This document shows, one piece after another, positions 15,026 to 22,816 of a DNA stretch of 32,163 nt. Position 1 is the first letter of the stretch. Each line of letters starts with the position of its first letter. A model generated the notes under the pieces. It was not told where the DNA came from. It saw only the letters and a list, made by a program, of their open reading frames with translations, and ran no database searches. The DNA comes from a virus: IMG/VR virus record IMGVR_UViG_3300029950_000054, positions 1 to 32,163 of that record; one strand, written 5' to 3'. Both the position numbers and the translations under genes were made by a program.

Positions 15026-15048
15026 AAAAGGCCCGTTCGGGCCTTTTT
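15024..15048. terminator. Bidirectional intrinsic terminator between the HNH remnant and the capsid gene
   Basis: AAAAAGGCCC-GTTC-GGGCCTTTTT is a GC stem flanked by A and T runs, so it would work on both strands. It starts directly at the HNH stop and ends 15 nt before the capsid gene's stop. It may stop head transcripts after the most needed protein unless polymerase is antiterminated. Confidence 0.85.
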
Positions 15049-15063
15049 CATATAACCAATCAA

Positions 15064-16092
15064 TCAAAATTGATCGCGATAAGCCCCTGCAAATACATAG
15101 CGGAATTCAACGCCAGAGCACTTGTATTCACACGGAATACTAACCGTCAGGTTATGGAACTGCGGGGCCAGGGAGCGCCACGGGATCGGCACCTGCATGC
15201 CCAGGTTCTCGTCGTTCAGCTCATAAGCGACGATGCGGTCCTTGTTGCCGTTGGACACGCCGGCGGCGGCCAGCTGGGCAGCAGACAGTTGCAAGCGGCT
15301 GAAGATGTTGATCGGGCGACCGGTCAGCGCGGTGAACTGGTTGTTGGTGCGGAAATACTCGAGGATCGTCTTGTCGGTGATGGTGCCCATACGCTTGTTC
15401 GAGATGAACGCGAAGCGGGCGGCATCCAGGATGATCGTGTCCGGGACGTGAACAGTGGCCGAGTTGATGTAGACATCAACCAGGATCTTATTCAGGTCGG
15501 CGACGATCTGGTCACCGGTGGTGGCCGCGTTGTACCAGTCGAGGGTGGAGTTCGACAGCGCCAAGTTGGGGTTGTTGAACAGGCCGGTCATGTTGCGAGC
15601 GGCGTCACCGAAGTAAGCCACACGCTGGGTGTGCTCCTGGGCGCCACGGAAGGCCAATCGCGCTTTGGTGGTGTCCAGCGGAATGCGCAACTGCTGCGAC
15701 TTGCGCAGCTCATCCAGGCTGTAGCTGTACTTGTTGCCCGCGTAACCGATCGGTACGGACGACTTGTTGGCAGACAGGGTTACATCCGGCAGGTCGTCAG
15801 CGCTGGCGCCGATGAACTTGCCCAGTGTCACGCCGTCGTAGCTGATGTAGTCCCAGCTATCCACCCACTCAGGGAGCGAGGTATCGACCGGGATCAGCTC
15901 GTCGTAGTTGATGGCTGCGTACTTGGCCTCGTAGATACGAGCTTCCAGGTTCGCCAACTGGCTGATGTAAAACGCCAAGCCGTCGTCGAGGGTCGGCAGA
16001 CCGTCGTTGAAGGTCACTTGATAAGCATCGCGGCCAATCTGGTGCGCAATAGCGGCATCGATGGCTACGACGATTTTTTTAAGCTGGGTCAT
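15064..16092 (-). CDS. Major capsid protein, DUF2184-type
   Basis: This 342-residue protein matches the major capsid family of HK97 fold found in this group. It begins MTQLKKIVVAIDAAIAHQIG and has YELIP-type N-arm text (INYDELIPVDTSLPEWVDSWDY), a central helix with KYSYSLDELRKSQQLRIPLDTTKARLA, and a C-terminal part with HVPDTIILDAARFAFISNKRMG. The C-terminus, FHNLTVSIPCEYKCSGVEFRYVFAGAYRDQF, fits the end of the family. It forms the icosahedral shell. It follows the cement protein gene, and a terminator follows it. Seeing this family next to DUF2213 and cement genes makes the assignment firm. Confidence 0.9.
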   Translation of the reverse strand: MTQLKKIVVAIDAAIAHQIGRDAYQVTFNDGLPTLDDGLAFYISQLANLEARIYEAKYAAINYDELIPVDTSLPEWVDSWDYISYDGVTLGKFIGASADDLPDVTLSANKSSVPIGYAGNKYSYSLDELRKSQQLRIPLDTTKARLAFRGAQEHTQRVAYFGDAARNMTGLFNNPNLALSNSTLDWYNAATTGDQIVADLNKILVDVYINSATVHVPDTIILDAARFAFISNKRMGTITDKTILEYFRTNNQFTALTGRPINIFSRLQLSAAQLAAAGVSNGNKDRIVAYELNDENLGMQVPIPWRSLAPQFHNLTVSIPCEYKCSGVEFRYVFAGAYRDQF

Positions 16093-16097
16093 GTCGA

Positions 16098-16592
16098 TTA
16101 GCCCCCGATCTTCAGAGAAATTTTAGCCAGCGCGCCGGCGCCGGCGGAGCTGACCCATTTGGCGTTCGGGATCAGAACGGCCAGGGTTGCAGCAGCGCCG
16201 ACCACGTTCGAGAACTGGCCCTGGTTGGTGCCGGTGCCGTCGCCGATGACCAGATACACCGGGTCATCCTTGGCGACTGCGACGCGGGCGGTCACCCACA
16301 CAGGCGCTACGGTCTCGACCGACATATCGCGCTTGGCGACTGCGCCGACCACATCGGTAGCGGTGTAGGCACGGTTCAGTTCGCGCTTAACGATGCCGAT
16401 GAACTGGGCCGCAGTGGAGCCGGCCACAGGCAGCTTGGCGCCGTCGTCACCATCGGTAACAACGCCCAGGCCGAACGCGATGTTCACGGTGCCCTTGTTG
16501 ACTTTGGAGACGGCGTTGGACAGTTCGCCGTCGGCGACCATACCTGCGTAAGCGACGCCGTGATTGAGTGCGTTACCACCTTGAACAGCCAT
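16098..16592 (-). CDS. Capsid cement/decoration protein, Gp24-like
   Basis: This 164-residue protein starts MAVQGGNALNHGVAYAGMVADGELSNAVSKVNKG and is Gly/Ala/Val-rich and all-beta in look, with AAQFIGIVKRELNRAYTATDVVG and APVWVTARVAVAKDDPVYL. It matches the structural cement family that binds capsid surface positions and strengthens the shell after expansion. It lies between the DUF2213 protease/scaffold gene and the major capsid gene, the standard place. Size is within the usual range. Confidence 0.85.
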   Translation of the reverse strand: MAVQGGNALNHGVAYAGMVADGELSNAVSKVNKGTVNIAFGLGVVTDGDDGAKLPVAGSTAAQFIGIVKRELNRAYTATDVVGAVAKRDMSVETVAPVWVTARVAVAKDDPVYLVIGDGTGTNQGQFSNVVGAAATLAVLIPNAKWVSSAGAGALAKISLKIGG

Positions 16593-16594
16593 GG

Positions 16595-17755
16595 TCAGGC
16601 TCCTTTCTGGGGTTGTTTGTGGGCGCCCGACAGCTTCTGCTTGTGCTGCTGGTATGGGGTCGGCGCGGCGTCGGCGGTCGCCGTGGTGGCTGCGCCGTCC
16701 TTAGCCAACTGCATGAACTGGGCGAAGAGCGCGGCAGTGTCACCAGTAGCGGCCTTGGGCTTCTTCTTGCCTTCTTCGTCCATGTCGTCTTCGTCAGGCT
16801 CTTTCTCAGCCTCGGCGTCGAAGGCGCACTCGACATAACCGGCAGACTTGTCGCCCCACGCCATTTTCGGACGCTTGACGGCCAGCGCGGCGCGCTTTAT
16901 CTCGATCACATCGAGGCTGTCGCAGGTGAACGAGTCGCCGGCGATCTTGCGGGCCAAGGCCTGGGTGCTGCCGATCAGGACGACGCGAGCATTGATCGCC
17001 TCGTCGCTCGAAGCCTTGCGGGCCTCGGCCAGATCTTCGGCTGCCTTGTCAGCGGTTGCCTGGGCCTTGTCAGCCAGTACCTGTGCATCGTTTGCCTTCT
17101 TGTTCAGGCGCTCGAAAGCGTCAGTGATCGCGACAGCGGTTGCCGCGTCTGACACTTCGACCGAGCTACCTGAGTCCAGCGTGACTTTATGGGTCATGTT
17201 GCTCTCCGGGGTGTGGTCAAAAACGCGAGCATTGGCGCCCGCCCTTGCTCTTTCTACGATCGCGACGTGATTTATCTTGATATCGCGCTGGATGTAGTCG
17301 TATGTCTGGCCGTCCTCGGTCACCCCTGGGGTTTCGTCGTAGACAGCGGTGTATCCGGCGGACAGTTCGCACTTTCCGCCAATGATCTCGTCGATGGTCT
17401 TCTGGTCTTTGACGATCAGGTCGCAGATCACGAAGTCGCCATCACGGCGCCCAGGGCCGCGCACTACGCCGACGGCGACACCCTTGTAGGTGGCAGCGGT
17501 GACCAAGGAATGCGGGTGGTTGTTCGTAACGTCCGAAGCGTCGTAGGTGCCGAGCGAGGCGTCGCTGAACACCTCATCTTCAGGCCGGTACACGCGGACA
17601 ACCCGCATCGGGTCGCCATCGAGACCAAGCTCGCGGGCCAGGTATTCCTGAATCCCCGTGCGGGCAACCCGGCCCGGAACCTTGAGGAACCCCTCGTCGG
17701 TGTACTCTCGCTGGGTAATGCGATACCCGGCCCGGTCGAAAACCGTGCATTTCAT
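16595..17755 (-). CDS. Prohead protease with scaffold-like C-terminus, DUF2213-type
   Basis: This 386-residue protein has two parts. Residues about 1-180 carry protease-like motifs: TNNHPHS (His80), CELSAGY (Ser132) and INHVAIVERARAG (His163), as in DUF2213 prohead proteases. From about 185 there is a long, helical Ala/Lys/Glu-rich coiled region, then an acidic stretch (EAEKEPDEDDMDEEGKKK) and a final Gln/Lys-rich tail. The C-terminal part looks like a scaffold. The protein probably guides capsid assembly and cleaves itself and other proteins. GAGG seven bases upstream supports the start. The catalytic assignments are by motif only. Confidence 0.85.
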   Translation of the reverse strand: MKCTVFDRAGYRITQREYTDEGFLKVPGRVARTGIQEYLARELGLDGDPMRVVRVYRPEDEVFSDASLGTYDASDVTNNHPHSLVTAATYKGVAVGVVRGPGRRDGDFVICDLIVKDQKTIDEIIGGKCELSAGYTAVYDETPGVTEDGQTYDYIQRDIKINHVAIVERARAGANARVFDHTPESNMTHKVTLDSGSSVEVSDAATAVAITDAFERLNKKANDAQVLADKAQATADKAAEDLAEARKASSDEAINARVVLIGSTQALARKIAGDSFTCDSLDVIEIKRAALAVKRPKMAWGDKSAGYVECAFDAEAEKEPDEDDMDEEGKKKPKAATGDTAALFAQFMQLAKDGAATTATADAAPTPYQQHKQKLSGAHKQPQKGA

Positions 17756-17780
17756 GTTGCGGCCTCGCGGGATGGATGAA

Positions 17781-18596
17781 TTAGCGAAGAACGCCCGGCG
17801 CTGTCTTGCCTGCGTCTTGGTTGGCCTTGACCTCGCGGGCGCTCACTGGCTCCGCGATGCATCGGCAGGAATAGTCAGACCCAGGCTTGATCGGGACACC
17901 CTTGTCGCTCAGCGGAAGGTTGTCCCAGCGGTAAACCCCTTTGCCGTAGGCGGTGACCTTGTTGGCGATCTCGTGATGGCGGTGCCGAACACGCTGGTCG
18001 TCCGAGTCACGCCATCTGAAGTACTCGAAGCCGGCACCCTTCTGCTGCTTCTCGGCCAGCTCGCCCTGAATCTTCGATGTCTGGTCGCGGGCGATCATCT
18101 TGGCGCGGCGCTGGGTCACCCCGAACTGCTCCTGCAACGCCTTCTCGATGTAGCCAGGCCGCATACCGGAGCGCATGTTCGCCATCACCAGCGTCTGCAC
18201 CTCTTCCAGATACTTGGCGGGGATTGACTTGATCAGCTGGGCGTTCTGTTGGGCCGAGGCCTTCAGGTAGTCCTGCATGACGCTGTTGCCGCTGTACACG
18301 TCGATGCCGGCCGACTTCTTCAGGTCGCGCTCGGACTTCTTCAGCGATGACTGGACGAACTCGCCGGCTATCCTGCTCGCGCCAGCGCTGACCCTTTCGT
18401 TTTGCCACTTGCTGAACAGGAACGACATTGCGTTGCTGATTAGGTCAGACCAGGCGTCAGTCGTGGTAACCGCGTCCTGCGTGTACTCCGGCGCCAACTG
18501 GCGAACCAGCGGCATGATTTCCTTGCTGATCGACGCCTTGACCTGCTTGACCAGCCGCTGCAGCTTGGCGTTGTACTGGATGCCGATCATGTCCAT
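17781..18596 (-). CDS. Minor head protein, Mu gpF / SPP1 gp7-like
   Basis: This 271-residue protein is helical in its first 120 residues. It then has the family motif region of phage head morphogenesis proteins: GVTQRRAKMIARDQTSKIQGELAEKQQ, and a Cys/His end YRWDNLPLSDKGVPIKPGSDYSCRCIAEPV, which is the classic minor-head signature (G-SDYSCRC). It usually associates with the portal and enters the head. AGGA before the ATG supports the start. The gene follows the portal gene and a possible 25-codon ORF. Confidence 0.9.
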   Translation of the reverse strand: MDMIGIQYNAKLQRLVKQVKASISKEIMPLVRQLAPEYTQDAVTTTDAWSDLISNAMSFLFSKWQNERVSAGASRIAGEFVQSSLKKSERDLKKSAGIDVYSGNSVMQDYLKASAQQNAQLIKSIPAKYLEEVQTLVMANMRSGMRPGYIEKALQEQFGVTQRRAKMIARDQTSKIQGELAEKQQKGAGFEYFRWRDSDDQRVRHRHHEIANKVTAYGKGVYRWDNLPLSDKGVPIKPGSDYSCRCIAEPVSAREVKANQDAGKTAPGVLR

Positions 18597-18599
18597 CAG

Positions 18600-18677
18600 C
18601 TATTCCTGCTTTGGCGGCTTTACCGGTGGCATGGGGAGCGGATTGCGCATCGGCGGCAAGTCATACGGGCGCGTCAT
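18600..18677 (-). CDS. Possible 25-residue proline-rich peptide overlapping the portal end
   Basis: A frame of 25 codons starting MTRPYDLPPMRN overlaps the portal stop by 17 nt and ends 4 nt before the minor head gene's ATG. AAGGTG six bases upstream could serve as a weak ribosome binding site. Seven or more prolines suggest that it is not a random coil of typical composition for this genome. It may only couple translation between the portal and minor head genes. Confidence 0.35.
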   Translation of the reverse strand: MTRPYDLPPMRNPLPMPPVKPPKQE

Positions 18678-20043
18678 CGTCATCACCTTCAGGCGGGTCA
18701 TTGAACATGGTCAGATCCTCATCAGCCTCCAGCGCTTCGATTTTCTTGTCGTCGAACTGGTAGAGCTCTTCGGCCTGCAGGCGTCGCATGATCTGGCTCG
18801 GCAGGACGATGCCGGCGTCCTTGTACATGATGTCGGTCTCGGCCTTGGCCTTGTTGGCGGTAGCGATTTGCACCGCGTCAGGCTGCTGGAATGGGTTCCA
18901 GACGTAGTTGAAGTCTTCGAGCCACTGCCCGGTAGCGGAACGCACCATCACCTCATCAAGCTGCCGAAGGCCTGGATCGATCTGGGTCAGGCGCTTCGAG
19001 GACAGCGAGTTGAAGTAGTTGTCCATGTCCCCTTCGCCGGTGGCGTTGAGGCCTTTGGCGGATGTGCCGAACAGCCGGGTGAGCGGGATGTCCGCCGCGC
19101 CGCTGATCCATGTCATGAGCGTGTCGAGCACCGGCGCAACCCCGGACAGGTCCAGGGTCTTGCGGTCGTAGGTCTCTTCACCGTCCAGCAGCGCCAGATT
19201 GATTGAGGACTTCATCATGCTGAACAGGGCGTAACGCGCCGTGATGGCGTCGTCCTGATCGCTCGCCAGCTCATCGGAGAGCCCGTTGCGCTGGATGATG
19301 TCGACGTTCGCTTCCTGCATCAGCTCGGCAATGCCGTCCTTGCTGGCTACGATGTCCATGACGTCGTCGAGGCACTTGCGCAGCTCTGAGTCTCCCCAGC
19401 CCTGCGTCTGTGCGCGCTGGCGGCGCGGCAACTTTGCACCAGCGAACCGGGCGAAGTGCGTCCAGTGGATCTGCTGGGCGCCGGCCGAGATGGTGTAGAA
19501 CTCCGGCTGCAAGTAGTTCGCAGCCAGGATGTTCGACTGGTTCATGTTCATCGCCGTCATGTCGAAGCGATCGATCACCAGCAGGCGGTAAAGGTCGCCC
19601 TTCTTGATCTTCTCCGGCCTGAGCGGCTTGGTCAGGTCCTGATTGGTCAGCATGAGGATGCCGGCGCCACCGTACAGGCGCGCCCAGCTTGTTGCCTCGC
19701 TCACCATTGCAGGCAGGTTCAAGCGGTCTTCTTCGGCCCGGATCACGTCCGCGTCGTCGCACTTGAGGGTGCGCCATTCGCGGGTCATGTCCTCGGCCGG
19801 GTAGTCCACGATCGCCCGGGCAAGCCAACTGGTTTGGTAGGCCGCGTCGAGTTGCTGGAAGTTGTTCAGGAAGCCGTATTCGAACTGGTTGTGCGACCGC
19901 TTGGCCTTTTCGGTTCCCAGGCCGGACACTACGTTCACCAATCCATCGGCGGTCTGTTTCGTGCCGGCCTTATATTCAACCAAGGCCCGAGTGAGGGCCT
20001 TGCCCAGCTTTTTGGTTGCTGGCGCTTGGCCCTTCTTACTCAT
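18661..20043 (-). CDS. Portal protein, DUF1073-type
   Basis: This 460-residue protein is the probable portal, the dodecameric DNA gate. It has SWLARAIVDYPAEDMTREW near residue 80, SWARLYGGAGILML at about 115-130, KKGDLYRLLVIDRFDMTA, and GAQQIHWTHFARFAG. The C-terminal third has the helical stem and crown pattern ending in an acidic tail (FNDPPEGDDDDAPV). It follows the large terminase by 16 nt. In current databases the DUF1073 domain has been renamed after the anti-CBASS protein Acb1; here the length and location point to portal function, and I see only one HxT-like site (HWT), not the two of a 2H phosphoesterase. Confidence 0.88.
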   Translation of the reverse strand: MSKKGQAPATKKLGKALTRALVEYKAGTKQTADGLVNVVSGLGTEKAKRSHNQFEYGFLNNFQQLDAAYQTSWLARAIVDYPAEDMTREWRTLKCDDADVIRAEEDRLNLPAMVSEATSWARLYGGAGILMLTNQDLTKPLRPEKIKKGDLYRLLVIDRFDMTAMNMNQSNILAANYLQPEFYTISAGAQQIHWTHFARFAGAKLPRRQRAQTQGWGDSELRKCLDDVMDIVASKDGIAELMQEANVDIIQRNGLSDELASDQDDAITARYALFSMMKSSINLALLDGEETYDRKTLDLSGVAPVLDTLMTWISGAADIPLTRLFGTSAKGLNATGEGDMDNYFNSLSSKRLTQIDPGLRQLDEVMVRSATGQWLEDFNYVWNPFQQPDAVQIATANKAKAETDIMYKDAGIVLPSQIMRRLQAEELYQFDDKKIEALEADEDLTMFNDPPEGDDDDAPV

Positions 20044-20059
20044 GGGGTCACCAATTTGG

Positions 20060-21610
20060 TTATAGGAGGTCGCGGATCGATCGCTTGCCTTTGATGTAAA
20101 CCTCGGACAAGGCGTCGATCATCACGTCTGTCTGGTCGTCGTACTTGTGGCTGTCGTCGGCGGTGAAGGATGCGACCTCACACACGAACTCGTAGTTTTG
20201 GCTGTCGTCGTACGGCAGGCAGACCAGCTTGGCAGCGTGGAAGCCTTGAACGTCCAGGGCGCGGGTCAGCTTGTCGCGGTCCCGAGGAACTGGCGTAACC
20301 TTGAGCGGCAGGCGCTTCTCCATCTCCTGGATCAGGCCGGTACCGCTTGATTTGTCCTCGACGTAGACCCGACGCAGGATGCCGTTGGCCTTCCCGTTCT
20401 TGGCCCAGGCGCCTTTGACGAACGCCTCGAACTCACGGCGTAGCGTCTTTGCGTCCATCCGCCCGCGCTTCATGCCAACGCGGTAGATGCGGCCCTCGGC
20501 GACGCCCCACTCCGCGAACACAGTCCAGTCATTCCAGGTGTTGGTCTTCTGGGCGGTATCCGCAGTGATGAAGCGGTAGTCGAACTTCTCCGGCAGCGGC
20601 AAGTCCGCCCCAGCATCCACGTCGCCGTAGTACTGGAAGTCATCAGCCGAGAATATCCCGCCGTCCAGCGTGTCGGGGTCTTGCATGTACTGGCTGCTGA
20701 AGGTGTACGGGTGAGCCGTGCGGAGCGCGATCAGGTCATGAACGCTTTCCTTGGCCGGCCAGTACGACCAGTAGCCGTCTACCTGCTCAGACCCGCACAC
20801 GCTCTTGATGCAGCGCTCGCGGATGCCGTCAGGCAGTGAGTCGATGTAGTCCTGATTGACCAGGGCCGGGATCTTGATGTGCAGGTCGATCTTCAGGCCC
20901 ATGCCGCCCGACAACAGGAACGCGGTCGAGTCGTCGATGTGGCCGCGCTGCTGGATCGCTACGAACGGTGTGCCGCTGTGCGCCTTCCGGCTGCGCAAGG
21001 TGTTCACCAGGCGCGTGTGCGATTTGCGGCGCTTTGCCTCGCTGAACAGATCGTCGATCTTGTCCCAGTCATCCGCCTGGATGTGGCCGCTGTACTCGTC
21101 GCCCATGTAGCCGCCACGGACACCGGTGATCTGTCCGCCACTGGAGCGGCTGAACAGTTGGTGTACGCGCTTCCCATCCTTGGCGAGCGTCCAGTCGTCT
21201 ACCTTGTCCTTCTCAATATCGAAGGGGTAGAACTCGCGAAACTCAGCAGACTTGACCAGGGCGCGGCTGCGCTCGCTGTTCTCGTCGACCAGGCTCTTGG
21301 AATAGCTGGTGTTGAGGATTCGCACCCGGCGGTGCTTGACCATCGTGTAGACCGGCAGGTGGACGGACCAGAATTCGGTCTTGGTGCCGCCTGGCGGTAT
21401 GTTCACGACGATGTTCTGCGCGTCACCTGCAAGCATCTTGCGGGCGGCGTAGTCGAAGTAGTGGTGGTGCCAGTTCGTTCTGAAGCTGTCGCCCTGGGTG
21501 ATGTTAAACCACAGGCTCGTGAAGGCCAGGGGGCTATGCTCGCCCGCCGCGACCAAGGCGGAGCGCTCAGCGTGGCTCAGCGCGTCCCACTCGATCGGTT
21601 TGATAGCCAT
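20060..21610 (-). CDS. Terminase large subunit (ATPase-nuclease)
   Basis: This 516-residue protein has a P-loop-like motif, PPGGTKTE at 72-79 preceded by NIVVNI, within the N-terminal ATPase domain, and RGGYMGDEYSGHIQADD at about 165-181. The C-terminal nuclease domain carries FITADTAQ (Asp351), VYVEDKSSGTG (Asp419) and KYDDQTDVMID (Asp491/492/495), the acidic triad expected for an RNase H-like fold. It packages DNA into the prohead and cuts it. The start shares one base with the small-subunit stop (TGATG). The family cannot be assigned to headful or cos cutting by eye. Confidence 0.92.
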   Translation of the reverse strand: MAIKPIEWDALSHAERSALVAAGEHSPLAFTSLWFNITQGDSFRTNWHHHYFDYAARKMLAGDAQNIVVNIPPGGTKTEFWSVHLPVYTMVKHRRVRILNTSYSKSLVDENSERSRALVKSAEFREFYPFDIEKDKVDDWTLAKDGKRVHQLFSRSSGGQITGVRGGYMGDEYSGHIQADDWDKIDDLFSEAKRRKSHTRLVNTLRSRKAHSGTPFVAIQQRGHIDDSTAFLLSGGMGLKIDLHIKIPALVNQDYIDSLPDGIRERCIKSVCGSEQVDGYWSYWPAKESVHDLIALRTAHPYTFSSQYMQDPDTLDGGIFSADDFQYYGDVDAGADLPLPEKFDYRFITADTAQKTNTWNDWTVFAEWGVAEGRIYRVGMKRGRMDAKTLRREFEAFVKGAWAKNGKANGILRRVYVEDKSSGTGLIQEMEKRLPLKVTPVPRDRDKLTRALDVQGFHAAKLVCLPYDDSQNYEFVCEVASFTADDSHKYDDQTDVMIDALSEVYIKGKRSIRDLL

Positions 21611-22257
21611 CAGTCAACCAGTTTGTCTACCAGCGCGGCGATGAGCGATGAGTCGACCGGCGCCTGGCCTGTATTGCTGCCTGGAGCCCTGTCGCCTTCC
21701 GCCTCATCAAGATTGAATGCCTGGCGCTCAAGCATGACGAGCGTCTTCAGGGTGTCGGCCAATTCCTTCATAGTCTTGGTGCGATTCGGGAGCCCGCTCA
21801 TCTTGCTGGCCAGCTTCAGGACATCGGCCATTGCATCGCCGTCGTCGTGATCGCCATCCTTCAGTTGAGCAATCAGTTCCTTGATCGTGCCCTGCTCATC
21901 AGTCAGCGCTTCCAGCTCATCCAGCAGTTTGTTGGTGAGCCGGCGAGACCTTCCAATGTCAGTCCGATGCGCAATCCGGACATCGGCAATAACCTGAGCG
22001 TTTGCATCAACGATGCCTTTCTCGGTTAACACCCGCTCCTTGTTAACCTCGGTGTTAACCACCTGGCTGTTAACCAGTGCATCAGCCTTTGCTTTGATCT
22101 TCCCTGCGAGGTCTCGCGTCCATCCGTCACGCTTGGCGCGCTTGTGGATGGAGACATGGGACACGGTGCAGGTTGTTGCGATCTCTCGCACTGACAGCAC
22201 GCCAGCCCTGTAGAGCTGCTCGATGCGCTCCCAGTCGGTGGGCTGCTTGTCGGTCAT
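21610..22257 (-). CDS. Terminase small subunit
   Basis: This 215-residue protein has an N-terminal helix-turn-helix (YRAGVLSVREIATTCTVSHVS, then IHKRAKRDGW), a central helical region, and an end rich in Leu/Asp. It recognises the packaging site and passes DNA to the large subunit. The region encoding VNSQVVNTEVNKERVLT has four GTTAAC hexamers in 50 nt and may itself be the recognition site. The gene starts after a small 57-codon gene and is directly coupled to the large subunit gene. Length is typical. Confidence 0.88.
   Translation of the reverse strand: MTDKQPTDWERIEQLYRAGVLSVREIATTCTVSHVSIHKRAKRDGWTRDLAGKIKAKADALVNSQVVNTEVNKERVLTEKGIVDANAQVIADVRIAHRTDIGRSRRLTNKLLDELEALTDEQGTIKELIAQLKDGDHDDGDAMADVLKLASKMSGLPNRTKTMKELADTLKTLVMLERQAFNLDEAEGDRAPGSNTGQAPVDSSLIAALVDKLVD
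22025..22074. repeat. Cluster of four GTTAAC palindromes in the small terminase gene
   Basis: GTTAAC occurs at 22025-22030, 22042-22047, 22054-22059 and 22069-22074, spaced 17, 12 and 15 nt. On the minus strand three lie within GGTTAACA-like contexts. The only other copy I noticed in the window is near base 352. Packaging sites often lie within the small terminase gene, so this is a candidate binding site. Confidence 0.55.
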
Positions 22258-22261
22258 GTCT

Positions 22262-22435
22262 TTACTCTTGCTCTGCTGGCTTGGCGATCAGGTAATCGAA
22301 CTCGGCGAAGATGGCAACATTCTGACCACTGGCATCCTCGATATGCAGCACGCCGCAATCGACATATGCGCGCGCGCCATTGACCGACTCAATTCGGTGC
22401 CCGCCATCAACCGAAACTTCATAAACCTTTTCCAT
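22262..22435 (-). CDS. Small protein of unknown function, 57 residues
   Basis: A frame of 57 codons begins MEKVYEVSVDGGHRIESVNG and ends IAKPAEQE. GGAG lies seven bases before the ATG, and this GGAG is the end of a 40-bp inverted-repeat element, so a hairpin in the mRNA could hide the ribosome binding site. The protein is beta-rich in look with one cysteine and has no signal or membrane segment. It lies between holin and small terminase genes, 4 nt before the latter. I do not recognise a family. Confidence 0.7.
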   Translation of the reverse strand: MEKVYEVSVDGGHRIESVNGARAYVDCGVLHIEDASGQNVAIFAEFDYLIAKPAEQE

Positions 22436-22443
22436 GCTCTATC

Positions 22444-22483
22444 TCCGCGCCACGTTTTCTAATGCGCCAAATCGTGGCGCGGA
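22444..22483. repeat. 40-bp inverted-repeat element, copy B (after the holin stop)
   Basis: Arms TCCGCGCCACGTTTT (22444-22458) and AAATCGTGGCGCGGA (22469-22483) are 15 bp with one mismatch and a 10-nt loop. It directly follows the holin stop codon and supplies the GGAG of the next gene. In the holin frame after the stop it reads SAPRFGALENVARR. Compare copy A at 30571-30610. Confidence 0.9.
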
Positions 22484-22816
22484 TTAATCGACCTTGCGAC
22501 CTGGCAACTTGAAGTCAGTCACCCGGTCAGCAATTGACCGGATCTTCTCCACGCCCAGGAAGCCAACCCAGCCGCCTGCGAAGGTGGCCATGCTCTGGGG
22601 CAGACCGAAGAAGTCCAGGCCGCTGATGATCGTCAGCGTCAGGCCGCCGCAGATAGCACCCTCGACCAGCATCTGGCGCCGCGTGCCGCCACCATAGGTG
22701 ATGCGCAGGACAGCCATGATGCAGGACAGCGCAGCCGCATAGAGGATTGGCGAATGCTGGCTCAACCACGCAAGCGCTATCGCCCATGTGTCTGGTTTGT
22801 CTGGCATGTTGGACAT
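22484..22816 (-). CDS. Holin
   Basis: This 110-residue protein has a short charged start (MSNMPDKPDTW), then hydrophobic segments at about 12-36 (AIALAWLSQHSPILYAAALS), 51-67 (VEGAICGGLTLTIISGL) and 76-88 (SMATFAGGWVGFLGV), and a basic tail ending KLPGRKVD. It resembles the lambda-family holins of Gram-negative phages. It would open the inner membrane to release the endolysin. GGAGG seven bases upstream supports the start at 22816. Its position as the first late structural-side gene, far from the endolysin, is noted below. Confidence 0.85.
   Translation of the reverse strand: MSNMPDKPDTWAIALAWLSQHSPILYAAALSCIMAVLRITYGGGTRRQMLVEGAICGGLTLTIISGLDFFGLPQSMATFAGGWVGFLGVEKIRSIADRVTDFKLPGRKVD

Noticed and set aside
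15070-16101. Long plus-strand frame of 343 codons opposite the major capsid gene
   Set aside because: It is an antisense shadow of a well-supported capsid gene, with composition driven by codon use of the other strand.
18661-20043. Anti-CBASS Acb1 enzyme instead of portal
   Set aside because: The shared domain name is misleading. Length, gene order and lack of paired HxT/S motifs favour portal.
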